Assembly: GCF_016741935.1 (NCBI RefSeq)
Contig: NZ_JAERRG010000011.1
Location: 248,001-312,000 of the forward strand
Length of the DNA stretch: 64,000 bases
Source: Streptomyces endocoffeicus
GTDB lineage: Bacteria > Actinomycetota > Actinomycetes > Streptomycetales > Streptomycetaceae
Reading direction: 5' to 3'
In this document: positions 49,035-59,561 of the stretch, one piece after another
Layout: each line of letters begins with the position of its first letter
Position numbering within the stretch: position 1 is the first letter of the stretch
Translations under genes and position numbers: made by a program
The notes under the pieces: generated by a model
What the model saw: the letters and a program-made list of their open reading frames with translations, nothing else
Told to the model about the DNA's origin: nothing
Database searches by the model: none

Positions 49035-49063
49035 GGCCGGAGGCCGGGCATAGGCCTCCGGCC
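49035..49063. terminator. Hairpin between esterase-lyase and amidohydrolase genes
   Basis: GGCCGGAGGCC (49035-49045) and GGCCTCCGGCC (49053-49063) form a perfect 11-bp stem with a 7-nt loop between two convergent genes, inside a stretch of GGCCGG-rich repeats. Confidence 0.65.
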
Positions 49064-49142
49064 AGGCACGGGCGGGCCGGAGGCCGGAGGCCGGGCTGAG
49101 GCGGGCCAGGAGCCGAAGCCCCCGCCCCGCCCCCCAACACCC

Positions 49143-52100
49143 TCAGCCGTCCACCGAGCAGCAGGAGTCACGCCGCAGCAGCCGCCCCACCTCCAGCCAC
49201 TCATCCGCCGACTTCCCGTGCGGTGCCGCCGCGGCACCGGCCCCGGGGAAGGACTCGACCAGCTCGCGCTGCTCGTACGGCACCCCGCCCCGCAGCACCG
49301 ACACCGTCCGTACCAGCGTGTCGAAGTCCGTGAAGGGATCGCCGTCCACGACGGTCAGGTCCGCCAGCTTGCCGACCTCCAGGGTGCCCAGGTCGCGGTC
49401 GGCGCCGAAGGCCCGTGCCGGGAGGACGGTCGCCGTGCGCAGCGCCTCCTCCGGCGACAGCCCGAACCGGTGCAGGGCGCGCAGCGCCATGTGCAGATGG
49501 AGGCCCACCGGCACCAGCGGCTGGTCCGTCCCCAGGGCCACCACCCCGCCCCCGGCGAGGATCCGCTGGTAGACCCCGATCTCTATGCGCAGCGTGTTCA
49601 GCTGGTCCGAGGTCGGGGGCGCTCCGGCGAGCTGCCGTACGAGCGCGGTGTCCCACGGCGGCATCAGCCGGGTGACCCGCTCGTCCTCCGCCAGCGAGGG
49701 GTCCGCCCCGACCAGGGGCGAGGCCGTGAACGGCGTGGCGATGAGCCGGAAGTCGGAGGTCGCGGTGTAGATCTCCGCCAGGTCCTGCTGGGAGTGCCCG
49801 GTCGCCGTCGTGGCGTGGCCGTACTCCAGCCGCTGGGTGGCCTGCAGATGCGTCGTCAGGTCCTGCCCGAGCTGTATGCCGGGTGAGCACAGATGGCTGC
49901 CGGTGCGCACGCCGAGCCGCTCATGCGCGAACCGGGCCGCCTCCTCCATGATCCAACCCGGTGCGCGCACATACGTCTTGACGAAGTCCCAGTCGAGCGC
50001 GGCACCGCGCGCCAGGGATCGCCGCAGCCCCTCGCGGGTGCGATGCGCCCGGCCCATGCTGTACGCGACGCGCGGCCCGTCCAGCAGCTCGCCGGTGGCC
50101 AGCAGCCGCGGCCCGGCCAGGGCGCCCGCCGCGACGGCCTCCCTGAGGCGCGCCTGCTCATAGGCGAACCCGCCGAGGGAGACCGCGGTGGTGATGCCGT
50201 ACGCGAGCTGAAGGGCGGTCTGACGGCCGCCATAGGTGTACTGCCAGGGGTGGGTGTGGGCGTCCCACAGCCCGGGGATGACGGTGCGGCCGGAGGCGTC
50301 GACGCGCCGCTTCGCGGGCCGCCCGGCCCGGTGCTCCGCCACGGCCGCGATGCGTCCGCCGCGCACCACGATGTCCACGTCCTCACGGACCGTGCCGCCC
50401 TTACGGCCGTCACGACCGGCTCCGCCGCCCTCGCCGCCGGTGCCGTCCCAGAACCGCCCGGCGTGGACGACGGTGTCCGCGGGGCGCGGCCGCCGGTGGT
50501 CCAGCGGGACACGGACCGTCCGGGCGGTGCCGCTCTTGACGTCCAGCAGCCGCAGCCGGCCCGCCGACAGATACAGGACGCTGCGGGAGTCCCCGGACCA
50601 GGAGGGGTGGTCGGCGGCCTCGTCGGTCAGCCGGCGCGGCGCGCCGTCGGGGGTGCCATCCGCCCTTACCGGCAGCAGCCACAGGGCGGACTCGACGATG
50701 AGCGCCATATGGCGGCCATCGGGGGACCAGACCGGTCCGGAGTCATAGCGGTCGGAGAGAGAGGTGTGCGGTGCGACGGCGTGCTGCCTGGCCGCGCCCG
50801 TGCTGACGTCGATCACCCGGATCAGGTTGTAGCCCTCGCGGAACCGTTGGTTCAGGCGATTGCGATCGCACAGGGCGACATAGCGCCCGTCGGGCGACCA
50901 GCTCGGCCGGCCCGGCAGCCCCCCGGCGCCCATCGGCGCGGCGAGCACCCGTTCCGTACCGGCGTCGAGATCGCGCAGAACCAGGTTTCCCGACATGTCG
51001 ACACTGGCGAGCCGCTTGCCGTCGGGGGAGAGCGCCGGATGCACCCGGCCACCGGAGGCCAGCACGGTCTCCTCGCCCGAGGCCAGGTCCCGGCGGCGCA
51101 CGGCCAGCAGCCCGTCGCGGTCGTCGGCGTACACCAGGGCGCGCCCGTCGGGCGTCCAGGTGGGAGCCAGCAGATACCGGGTGGGGGCCGCCCGTACGAC
51201 CCGGCGCGGGGCCCGGCCGCCGGAGACATCGGCGACCCAGAGGGAGTTGAGGGCGGCGAAGGCCACCTTACGGCCGTCGGGAGAGAGCGCGGGCAGATGC
51301 AGCCCGCGCACCGGCCGCACCCCGCCACCGTCGAAGTCGTACCGCTTGACGCGATACCGGGGCCGGTCGACGGGGAGGGTGGCGGAGAAGGGGATCTCCT
51401 CGTAGGCAAGCGCCTTACGGTCACCACCCTCACCGGCGCGCCCGGCCCGGGCGGTGTTCTCGCCGGCAGCGTCTCCCTCGGCGCCGGACCGCATCGCCGA
51501 GGGCACCCGGAACACCCGGAACCGCCCGTCCACGGTGAGCAGCAGCTCATCCCGCGACACCCAACGGGGCGGCACGGGCTGCACATCGCCCGTGATCGCC
51601 GCCGGCTCCCCGTTCACGACCAGCGTGCAGGAGGCGGCGGGAGCGGCCGTGGTGCGCAGATAGGCGAGATGGCCGCCCGCCGACACGGACGGCGTCATCA
51701 CCTGGGCGTTGGCGGTGGGATCCGTGTGCTCGGCCGTGACCGGTCCGGTGCCGTCGGCCCGTACGGAGGCCACCGTACGGGCGTTCAGCGCCGTCCCGGC
51801 GAGCGCTCCGCGCACGAACAGCACCCGCTCGCCGTCCGCCGACCAGGTGGGGTCGAAGTCCTCCCATGCGCCGTCCTGGAGTGGCCCGTCCTGGCCGTCC
51901 ATTCCGGTGAGCCGGGTGAGCTCACCGCTGGCCACCTCCAGCACCCAGATCCGGTACGGGCTGCCCGCCACGGGGTCGCCGCCGCGCTCGGAGGCGAAGG
52001 CGATCCGGGTGCCGTCGGGCGACCAGGCCGGACCGCGGTCGTCCCACGGCCCGTCCGTTCGCTGCCGCAAACCGGAGCCGTCGGGCCGCAGCGTCCAGAT

Positions 52101-52553
52101 ATGAAATCCGCCGCCCCGGTAGGCGCAGACGGCCAGCAGCTTTCCATCGGGGGAGTACACCGGCCGGGTGGGCTCCAGATCGGCCGGTGTGAGCGCGACG
52201 GCCTCGCCACCCTTACGGGCGACCGACCACAGGACGTTCTGGACCTCGGCGATCAGGCGGTCGCCGGACGGGGAGAGGGTCGCCGCGCCGTTGGTGGCGG
52301 CGGTGAAGGAGAGCGAGCCCGCCCGGGCCGGTGCGGCGGCGGCCGTCTCGAAGGGCAGGGTGGCCGCGGTGGCAGCGGCGGTCCCCACGGCGGCGGCCTG
52401 CAGAAAGCGCCGCCGCGACAGGGCGAAAACATCCGCTGTGGCGGGCGAACCGGAAGCGTCCGTCGAATCAAGGGAGTTGGGCGACCCGGAAGTGCCTCTC
52501 GAACCTGGGGAGTTGGGGGAGCTGGTGGAGAGCGAAGCGTCGTGCGAGTCCAA
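49143..52553 (-). CDS. Tat-exported beta-propeller plus amidohydrolase
   Basis: 1136 aa. A twin-arginine signal (SRRRFLQAAAVG, Arg47-Arg49) follows a 40-residue Ser-rich start. Residues about 80-690 contain many PD40/TolB-like blades (YSPDGKLLAV, WSPDGTRIAF, LSPDGRKVAF). Residues about 720-1110 are a metal-dependent amidohydrolase with GLWDAHTHPWQ near 765 and a C-terminal LGTDQPLVPVG with the metal-binding Asp. Export folded through TatAC fits a metalloenzyme. Substrate unknown; this propeller-amidohydrolase class resembles secreted dipeptidase/prolidase-like proteins. Confidence 0.88.
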   Translation of the reverse strand: MDSHDASLSTSSPNSPGSRGTSGSPNSLDSTDASGSPATADVFALSRRRFLQAAAVGTAAATAATLPFETAAAAPARAGSLSFTAATNGAATLSPSGDRLIAEVQNVLWSVARKGGEAVALTPADLEPTRPVYSPDGKLLAVCAYRGGGFHIWTLRPDGSGLRQRTDGPWDDRGPAWSPDGTRIAFASERGGDPVAGSPYRIWVLEVASGELTRLTGMDGQDGPLQDGAWEDFDPTWSADGERVLFVRGALAGTALNARTVASVRADGTGPVTAEHTDPTANAQVMTPSVSAGGHLAYLRTTAAPAASCTLVVNGEPAAITGDVQPVPPRWVSRDELLLTVDGRFRVFRVPSAMRSGAEGDAAGENTARAGRAGEGGDRKALAYEEIPFSATLPVDRPRYRVKRYDFDGGGVRPVRGLHLPALSPDGRKVAFAALNSLWVADVSGGRAPRRVVRAAPTRYLLAPTWTPDGRALVYADDRDGLLAVRRRDLASGEETVLASGGRVHPALSPDGKRLASVDMSGNLVLRDLDAGTERVLAAPMGAGGLPGRPSWSPDGRYVALCDRNRLNQRFREGYNLIRVIDVSTGAARQHAVAPHTSLSDRYDSGPVWSPDGRHMALIVESALWLLPVRADGTPDGAPRRLTDEAADHPSWSGDSRSVLYLSAGRLRLLDVKSGTARTVRVPLDHRRPRPADTVVHAGRFWDGTGGEGGGAGRDGRKGGTVREDVDIVVRGGRIAAVAEHRAGRPAKRRVDASGRTVIPGLWDAHTHPWQYTYGGRQTALQLAYGITTAVSLGGFAYEQARLREAVAAGALAGPRLLATGELLDGPRVAYSMGRAHRTREGLRRSLARGAALDWDFVKTYVRAPGWIMEEAARFAHERLGVRTGSHLCSPGIQLGQDLTTHLQATQRLEYGHATTATGHSQQDLAEIYTATSDFRLIATPFTASPLVGADPSLAEDERVTRLMPPWDTALVRQLAGAPPTSDQLNTLRIEIGVYQRILAGGGVVALGTDQPLVPVGLHLHMALRALHRFGLSPEEALRTATVLPARAFGADRDLGTLEVGKLADLTVVDGDPFTDFDTLVRTVSVLRGGVPYEQRELVESFPGAGAAAAPHGKSADEWLEVGRLLRRDSCCSVDG

Positions 52554-52715
52554 CGGTCCTCCTGGAACAAGGGAGTTGTATGGATCGGCAGTCGATACGC
52601 GGTACCAAGCCCTTGATCGTTACACACCCCGCGCCCCGGAGGACAGGACCGCGTCGATGCCCTTGGCTTGCGGGCCAGGCAAAGGGAGAGTGGGCTTCCA
52701 ACGCACGAGATCATT

Positions 52716-52759
52716 CGCACCAGATCATGCGCACCAGATCGATTCGCACCAGATCGATT
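52716..52759 (+). repeat. Three 14-15-bp direct repeats before the serine hydrolase gene
   Basis: CGCACCAGATCATG, then CGCACCAGATCGATT twice, in tandem just upstream of the ribosome site of the next gene. They could be a regulator-binding array or simple slippage repeats. Confidence 0.8.
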
Positions 52760-52780
52760 CGAGCCAGGAGATGAGACGGC

Positions 52781-53731
52781 ATGCCCGACGGCGGTATCAC
52801 CCACCGCACCGACCATCTGCCCATGCCCGACGGTGTGCGGGTCGTGACCTACAGCTGGCTGCCGGAGAACGGCGCCGTGCGCGCGATCGTCCAGATCGCC
52901 CACGGCGCCGCGGAGCACGCCCGGCGCTACGACCGGTTCGCCCGCTTCCTCGCCGCCCACGGGTATGCGGTGGTCGCCTCGGACCATCGCGGCCACGGAG
53001 CCACCGCCGATTCGACGGGCGGCTTCGGCGTCGTGGGCGAGGAGGGCGACGGCTGGCGGGCGATCGTCTCGGACCTGCGCGCCATCGGCGACCGCGCGCG
53101 GGCCGCGCACCCCCGCGCGCCCCTGGTCCTGCTCGGCCACAGCATGGGCTCGATGCTGGCCCGCGACTGCGCCCAGGAGTACGGCGAGGAGCTGGCCGGG
53201 CTGATCCTCTCCGGGACCTTCCGCTCACTCCCGGGTACCGAGACCGAGGAGGCGCTGGCGGGCATCGCCCAGGAGATCGCGGAACGGGGCCGGAACGAGC
53301 GGTCCACCTTCACCCCGACCCTCTTCGCCTCGTTCAACGACCCGTACGAGCACATCCAGGACCGGACCGGTTTCGAGTGGCTGTCGCGCGACGCGGCGGA
53401 GGTGGCCACGTACGCGGGGGACGAGCGGTGCGGCTTCGCGTTCAGCGCCGGGCTGTCCCAGGACTGGGTCCGTGGCGTCCGTAAGATCAACGACCCGCGC
53501 CACCAGGCCCGTATCCCGGCCGGGCTGCCGGTGCATGTGGCGGTGGGCACCGAGGACCCGTGCAACCAGGGGATGACGCTCGTCTACGAACTCCTGGAGG
53601 ACTTCCGCTACGGCGGCACGCGGGAGCTGACCTGGAGGGGGTACCAGGGGGCCCGGCACGAGATCCTGAACGAGACCAACCGGGACGAGGTCCAGCAGGA
53701 CCTGCTGACCTGGCTGGAAAAGCACATCTGA
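52781..53731 (+). CDS. Alpha/beta hydrolase, monoacylglycerol-lipase/lysophospholipase type
   Basis: 316-aa serine hydrolase of the Hydrolase_4 group. It has VQIAHGAAEHARRYDRFARF near the N-terminus (oxyanion region), nucleophile elbow LLGHSMGSM near residue 121, and a C-terminal catalytic Asp in VGTEDPCNQG and His in GARHEILNE. No signal peptide is visible. The ATG is preceded by CAGGAGATGAG. It is divergent from the amidohydrolase gene. The substrate is probably a monoacylglycerol or lysophospholipid. Confidence 0.88.
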   Translation: MPDGGITHRTDHLPMPDGVRVVTYSWLPENGAVRAIVQIAHGAAEHARRYDRFARFLAAHGYAVVASDHRGHGATADSTGGFGVVGEEGDGWRAIVSDLRAIGDRARAAHPRAPLVLLGHSMGSMLARDCAQEYGEELAGLILSGTFRSLPGTETEEALAGIAQEIAERGRNERSTFTPTLFASFNDPYEHIQDRTGFEWLSRDAAEVATYAGDERCGFAFSAGLSQDWVRGVRKINDPRHQARIPAGLPVHVAVGTEDPCNQGMTLVYELLEDFRYGGTRELTWRGYQGARHEILNETNRDEVQQDLLTWLEKHI

Positions 53732-53747
53732 ACGTCGAATTCGGGCC

Positions 53748-54650
53748 TCACCGCAGGAAGGCGGAGATCCGCTCGCGCAACGCCACCGGATCCAGCCCCT
53801 GCCCCGCGAGATGCTCGTCGATCGTGCCGTAGCGGCGCAGCTCGCGCCGGGGAATGCCCAGGCCGAGCACCCGATGCGGGCGATCGGCGAGCGCGTCGTT
53901 CACGGCGGCGGTCGAGGTGCCCGCGAGATACGGCTCGACCAGCACGACATCGACGCCACCCGCCGCCGCCCCCGCGGCGGTACGCACCGCGGGCTCATCG
54001 AAGGGCCGCACAGTCGTGGCGTAGAGCACGGTGACGTCGAGCCCCTCGACGGCCGTAAGGACGTCATCGAGCATCGGCCCAACCGCGATCACCACACCGC
54101 GGCGCCCCTCCCGTACGGTCAGGAAGTGGCCGGGGACGATGTCCCGCGGGGCGGAGTTGGAGTGCGCCGACAGCCGTACGTACACCGAGTCGTCACCGGC
54201 CGCGGCCGCGTCCCGCAGCAGGGTCTCGGCCTCGTCCGGATGGCCGGGCACATGGACGGTCCAGCCGTCGAGCGTGTCCAGCAGGGCCACATCGCCGGGC
54301 GCCATATGGGTGTAGCCGCCCGCCGGCCAGTCGTACGAACCGGCCGCGCTCACCAGCACCCCGCCCACGCCCTGATGCCCGAAGTCCAGCTTGACCTGCT
54401 CAAAGGGTCGCTCGATCAGAAAGCTGGCGAAGGTGTGCAGAACCGGCCGCATCCCGGTCAGGGCCAGTCCACCGCCGACGCCGACCAGCAGCTGCTCGCG
54501 GATGCCTACATTGATCACCCGGTCGGGATGCGCCCGGGCCGCGTCCGTGAAGCCGTCCTTACCGATCTCGGCCAGCACGACGGCCAGCCGGGGATCGCCG
54601 TCCAGGAGACGGGAGACGACGGAGGCGAAACGCTCACGCATGGTGTCCAT
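53748..54650 (-). CDS. Transketolase-like protein, C-terminal subunit
   Basis: 300 aa corresponding to the pyrimidine-binding and C-terminal domains of transketolase (ADRVINVGIREQLLVGVGGG-like start, the THMAPGDVALLDTLDGWTV segment, then VVLVEPYLAGTST). It contains the conserved Glu of the TPP site in GIREQ. With the neighbouring gene it makes a split transketolase, as seen in archaea and in secondary-metabolism or sugar pathways of actinobacteria. The start ATG at 54650 follows GAGAGGGA by 8 bp. The gap to its partner is 30 bp. Substrate unknown. Confidence 0.88.
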   Translation of the reverse strand: MDTMRERFASVVSRLLDGDPRLAVVLAEIGKDGFTDAARAHPDRVINVGIREQLLVGVGGGLALTGMRPVLHTFASFLIERPFEQVKLDFGHQGVGGVLVSAAGSYDWPAGGYTHMAPGDVALLDTLDGWTVHVPGHPDEAETLLRDAAAAGDDSVYVRLSAHSNSAPRDIVPGHFLTVREGRRGVVIAVGPMLDDVLTAVEGLDVTVLYATTVRPFDEPAVRTAAGAAAGGVDVVLVEPYLAGTSTAAVNDALADRPHRVLGLGIPRRELRRYGTIDEHLAGQGLDPVALRERISAFLR

Positions 54651-54680
54651 GAGAACAGTCCCTCTCACTCTGGAATCGCA

Positions 54681-55382
54681 TCAGACCTTGGCCTCGACCC
54701 GGGCCACCACGACATGCGGCCGCCCCGGGTGCGACGCGGTGTACGCCTCGTACAGCGCCTCGTGATCACGCCCGTCCACGGTCGCCGTGGACCACCCCGC
54801 GGCCTTGAAGCGCGCGGCGATGCCCCCGGGCCGCCCATGGCTGGCGGAGGCGTTGTCGATAACAACCGCGTGCAACCGCTCCAGCCCCACGGCCCCGGCG
54901 TACGCGATCGCCTCGTGATTGCTGCCCTCGTCCAGCTCGGCATCACCAATGAGCACCCAGACCACCGCCCCGGAGACCCCCTGCGCCCCCAACCCGAGCG
55001 CACTCCCCACGGCCAGCGGCAACCCATGCCCGAGCGACCCACTGCTGATCTCGACCCCCGGCACCAGCACCCGATCCGGATGGTGCCCCAGCGGCGAGTC
55101 ATACGCCCCGAACCCCGCCAGCAGCGACTCGGGAAAGAACCCCTTGGCGGCAAGCACCGCGTAGTACGCCATCGGCCCATGCCCCTTGGACAGCAAAAAC
55201 CGATCCCGCTCCGGCGCCTCCCCGCCCTCCGCCGAAACCCGCAGCACACGGTCGTAGAGCACCCAGAGCGCGTCCAGCGTCGAGGTAGCGGCCGGCCCGT
55301 GTTTCTCGTCCCCGGTCATCAGACTCATCAGCCGAGGAAGATCGTCGTACCCGTACCCGGTGTGAACGTCAGTGAAGGTCAT
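54681..55382 (-). CDS. Transketolase-like protein, N-terminal subunit
   Basis: 233 aa corresponding to the thiamine diphosphate-binding domain. SKGHGPMAYYAVLAAKG, GSLGHGLPLAVGSALG and the metal-diphosphate motif IGDAELDEGSNHEA, ending in VVIDN, are all present. Compared with the usual GDGxxxEG motif it has Ala in place of the second Gly. It is the first gene of the two-gene minus-strand unit. The gap 55383-55607 upstream holds no other gene. Confidence 0.88.
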   Translation of the reverse strand: MTFTDVHTGYGYDDLPRLMSLMTGDEKHGPAATSTLDALWVLYDRVLRVSAEGGEAPERDRFLLSKGHGPMAYYAVLAAKGFFPESLLAGFGAYDSPLGHHPDRVLVPGVEISSGSLGHGLPLAVGSALGLGAQGVSGAVVWVLIGDAELDEGSNHEAIAYAGAVGLERLHAVVIDNASASHGRPGGIAARFKAAGWSTATVDGRDHEALYEAYTASHPGRPHVVVARVEAKV

Positions 55383-55607
55383 GCTCCGAGCGTGCAACTT
55401 AAACCAAACTTCAAGTCAAGCCCTTGCGCGCGCCGCCCCTCGCCTCCCCGGGTGACAGTGTGCAATGACCCGACCCCACTAGGTGAACACCCCAGCTGGT
55501 CCCGCCGGACTCCCGACCTCCGCCCGGGGTGGCAGCGACCATTCCCTGAAGTGCGGTATTGTTCTTCATGCGCGGTCGGCGAGGGAGAGCCCAAGCCGAA
55601 CGAGCAC

Positions 55608-57107
<1,500 letters not shown>

Positions 57108-57588
57108 GATGATCGCTTCCAAAAGTTGCACATTGAACCGCTACGCCCATTGTCGCTCACGGCCTGGGTAATCCTGCGACCACATGCGACCACAATAGGA
57201 TCTGTGGCCCTCCTGACCTGCGGCGATCCCCTGGTGGGGCGAACAAGTGCGGGGTAGCCAGTGCTCATGCGTGGGAAGCACGTTACCTCGAAAAAAGTGT
57301 GCCAAATGCGCAGACGATCACGACCAGTCAGCCCCCTGTATGTTGATCTTGTGATCGCCGTCTGAGGCGCATAACCATTCTGTGTTGCTGTGCTGCGTAA
57401 CCGGGCCACGCCTCTCGGCAGCCACCGCGCGGTTGATAGGACGCTTGTCGCGGTCCTCGGCCACCCCACAGGACCGCCACGGACCCTACGTGCCGGACTG
57501 GCAGGCGCAGCTTTTGTGATCCTCGATCGCCTGGGCGGACGACCGTCGCGCCCTGCCCCAGGGCATGCCACACCTTCGCGTTCACCGG
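57108..57588. other. Gap between integrase and CRISPR array
   Basis: No gene I can support. It holds the integrase upstream region. Near 57513-57543 it has a sequence (TTTGTGATCCTCG, then CTGGGCGGACGAC) that looks like a decayed CRISPR repeat 45 bp beyond the last recognisable one. Confidence 0.5.
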
Positions 57589-59187
57589 GTTGCGATCCTC
57601 TCGGGTGGATGAGGACATCGGCCCGGTGGCGTGCGGGCTCGCCCACGCCCGCAGATTGCAAACCCTCTCGAGTGGATGAGCACCGAGGGCGGTGGGCTCG
57701 CTCCAGCGCATGCCGGTGCCGAGTTGCGAACCTTATCGGGTGGATAAGGAACGCCGAGGCGGTGGCGGCATGACCGTGAACCCGTCCGTGTTGCGAACCC
57801 TCTTGGGTGAATGACGACCGCGATGCCGTATGCCCGTTGGGTGGAGTACGGCACATTGCGAGCCCTCTTGGGTGAATGACGACGCCAATACCGAGCCGCG
57901 TGACAGTGGTCTGTACATCGTGTTGCGAACCTTCTCGGGTGGATGAGGACACCAGGACACCTACGCCGCGCTGCGCCAGTACCTGTTGCGAACCCTCTCG
58001 GGTGGATGAGGACGCCGTGCCGCTACTGCGGCGCCGACACCAACCTCCGGTTGCGAACCCTCTCGGGTGGATCAGGACCCGTGACCACGCAGTTCTTCGC
58101 CTGGAACGACCTCCCGTTGCGAACCCTCCACGGCTGATAAGGACAGGTGCATCGGCCGTGTACTGGCGCTGGAACGGGAGTTGCGAACCCTCCAGGGCTG
58201 ATGAGGACTATGTGGGTGGACTACGTCAAGAACGTGGTCTACATGTTGCGAACCCCACTTGGGCGAATAACGACCTCATCCTGCCCGGACGCCAGACCCC
58301 CAAGGTGATGTTGCGAACCCTCTTGGGTGGATGACGACACGAGGGTGCCATTCTCGCTCGAGACGGGGTGCATCCGTTGCGAACCCTCTCGAGTGGATGA
58401 GGACGTCCAGCAGCAGTGGGGGCTGGGGTATGCCCCGTCGTTGCGAACCCTCTCGGGTAGATGAGGACCCGCTGCCCCGAGGGCCACGGACACACCCGGC
58501 GCGTGTTGCGAACCCTCTTGGGTGGATGAGGACATCGGCGGCCTCGTCCGACTCCTGAGGGAGCACGGGTTGCGAACCCTCTTGGGCGGATGACGACTGC
58601 AGGCGCCGACGTGCGACCCAGACCCGGTTGCGGGGTTGCGAACCCGCTCGGGTGGATGAGGCCGCGCTCCGGCCGTTCCTCTGCGGCACGCAAGACGTGT
58701 TGCGAACCCATTCGGGTGGGGATGAGGACCACCGATATCCAGGCGCTCCCCCAGGGCACCCCGGACATGTTGCGAACCCTCTCGGGTGGATGAGAACTCG
58801 CCACGGCGCCACAAGGCGTCCACCATCGCGTGTGGTTGCGAACCCTCTCGGGTGGATAAGGACACGGGCCGCCCTCGAGGAAGCCCTTCAGCAGCTGCTG
58901 TTGCGAACCCTCTCGGGTAGATAAGGACGGGCGCCCTGAGCCCCAGCCCGGCCCCGGCTGGCCGTTGCGAACCCTCTCGGGTAGATAAGGACGTCCAGAC
59001 GATCGCCGAGTTCGTCACTGCCTGCCGGTTGCGAACCCTCTCGGGTAGATAAGGACGAGCACCCAAGCAGACCCGGCGCCGACACCAACCACGTTGCGAA
59101 CCCTCTCGGGTAGATAAGGACTCGTCCGCCGCACCGGGGCCCAGGTCCTGGCCGAGGAGTTGCGAACCCTCTCGGGTAGATAAGGAC
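57589..59187 (-). CRISPR. CRISPR array, 25 repeats and 24 spacers
   Basis: Repeats are mostly 29 bp. On the plus strand they start GTTGCGAACCC and end GGATGAGGAC or AGATAAGGAC, and they enclose an ACCC-GAGA-GGGT hairpin on the minus strand. Spacers are 34-39 bp, mostly 35-37, and all differ. Repeats start at 57589, 57655, 57723, 57790, 57855, 57922, 57985, 58050, 58116, 58180, 58245, 58310, 58376, 58440, 58505, 58569, 58635, 58699, 58769, 58835, 58900, 58964, 59028, 59093 and 59159. The last five are identical while those at the left are degenerate, so the leader is at the right and transcription is on the minus strand. crRNA handles would end CGCAAC. Confidence 0.98.
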
Positions 59188-59389
59188 TTCTCCCCGACGG
59201 TAAAGCCGCAGGTCAGTGAGCTAATGATTCGCAGTCTCGGGGGTCGTTTTGCAGCGGTCCAACGGTAGTGCATCTGTGCAGGTCAAAGCGTTGATCACGA
59301 TGACCGGGGCCGGGCTGGGCTCGTCTCGCCAGCCCACGAGGAGCGTTGACGACAAGGTGACCCGCGGAGCCTTGTCCCAGAGAGATGCA

Positions 59390-59400
59390 GTTGCGAACCC
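59390..59400 (-). repeat. Isolated partial CRISPR repeat (handle only)
   Basis: GTTGCGAACCC is identical to the first 11 bases of the array repeat, that is, to the GGGTTCGCAAC handle end in crRNA orientation. The remaining 18 bases of the repeat are absent. It stands 203 bp from the array. Confidence 0.6.
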
Positions 59401-59479
59401 GCCAGAAGTGGTTGTGGCTGTGTGTTGGCAGTCCTGTTCAGGTTGATGACGTGCGACGCGCGTAAGGCAAAGCGCGTAC

Positions 59480-59509
59480 GTTGTGACCCCGTGACGGGGT
59501 GATGAAGGG
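59480..59509 (-). ncRNA. Isolated degenerate CRISPR repeat, possible crRNA-like RNA
   Basis: A 30-bp sequence starting GTTGTGACCCC, continuing GTGACGGGG and ending TGATGAAGGG. It aligns with the array repeat along its full length and forms a CCCCG-TGA-CGGGG hairpin. In minus orientation it would give a handle ending TCACAAC followed by a pseudo-spacer at about 59440-59479. The position next to cas genes, outside the array, resembles crRNA-like regulatory or antitoxin RNAs. Confidence 0.4.
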
Positions 59510-59561
59510 TATGGAGGTTTCAAGCTGCGTGCCCTGATGGGCGCTGATTCTAGCGGCGGGT

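Larger units (their letters stand above)
59188..59561 (-). promoter_or_regulatory. CRISPR leader region between cas3 and the array
   Basis: 374 bp between the cas3 stop and the first (newest) repeat. It holds no ORF of note and should include the leader and array promoter read on the minus strand. It also contains two isolated repeat-like sequences, at 59390-59400 and 59480-59509, listed separately. Confidence 0.65.

Noticed and set aside
49893..52616. Plus-strand frame of 907 codons opposite the amidohydrolase
   Set aside because: It is a shadow of the recognised Tat-exported protein and matches no family.
57582..59273. Several overlapping ORFs with repeating RNPLGWMRT or REGSQ-like peptides
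   Set aside because: They are translations of CRISPR repeats and spacers, not proteins.
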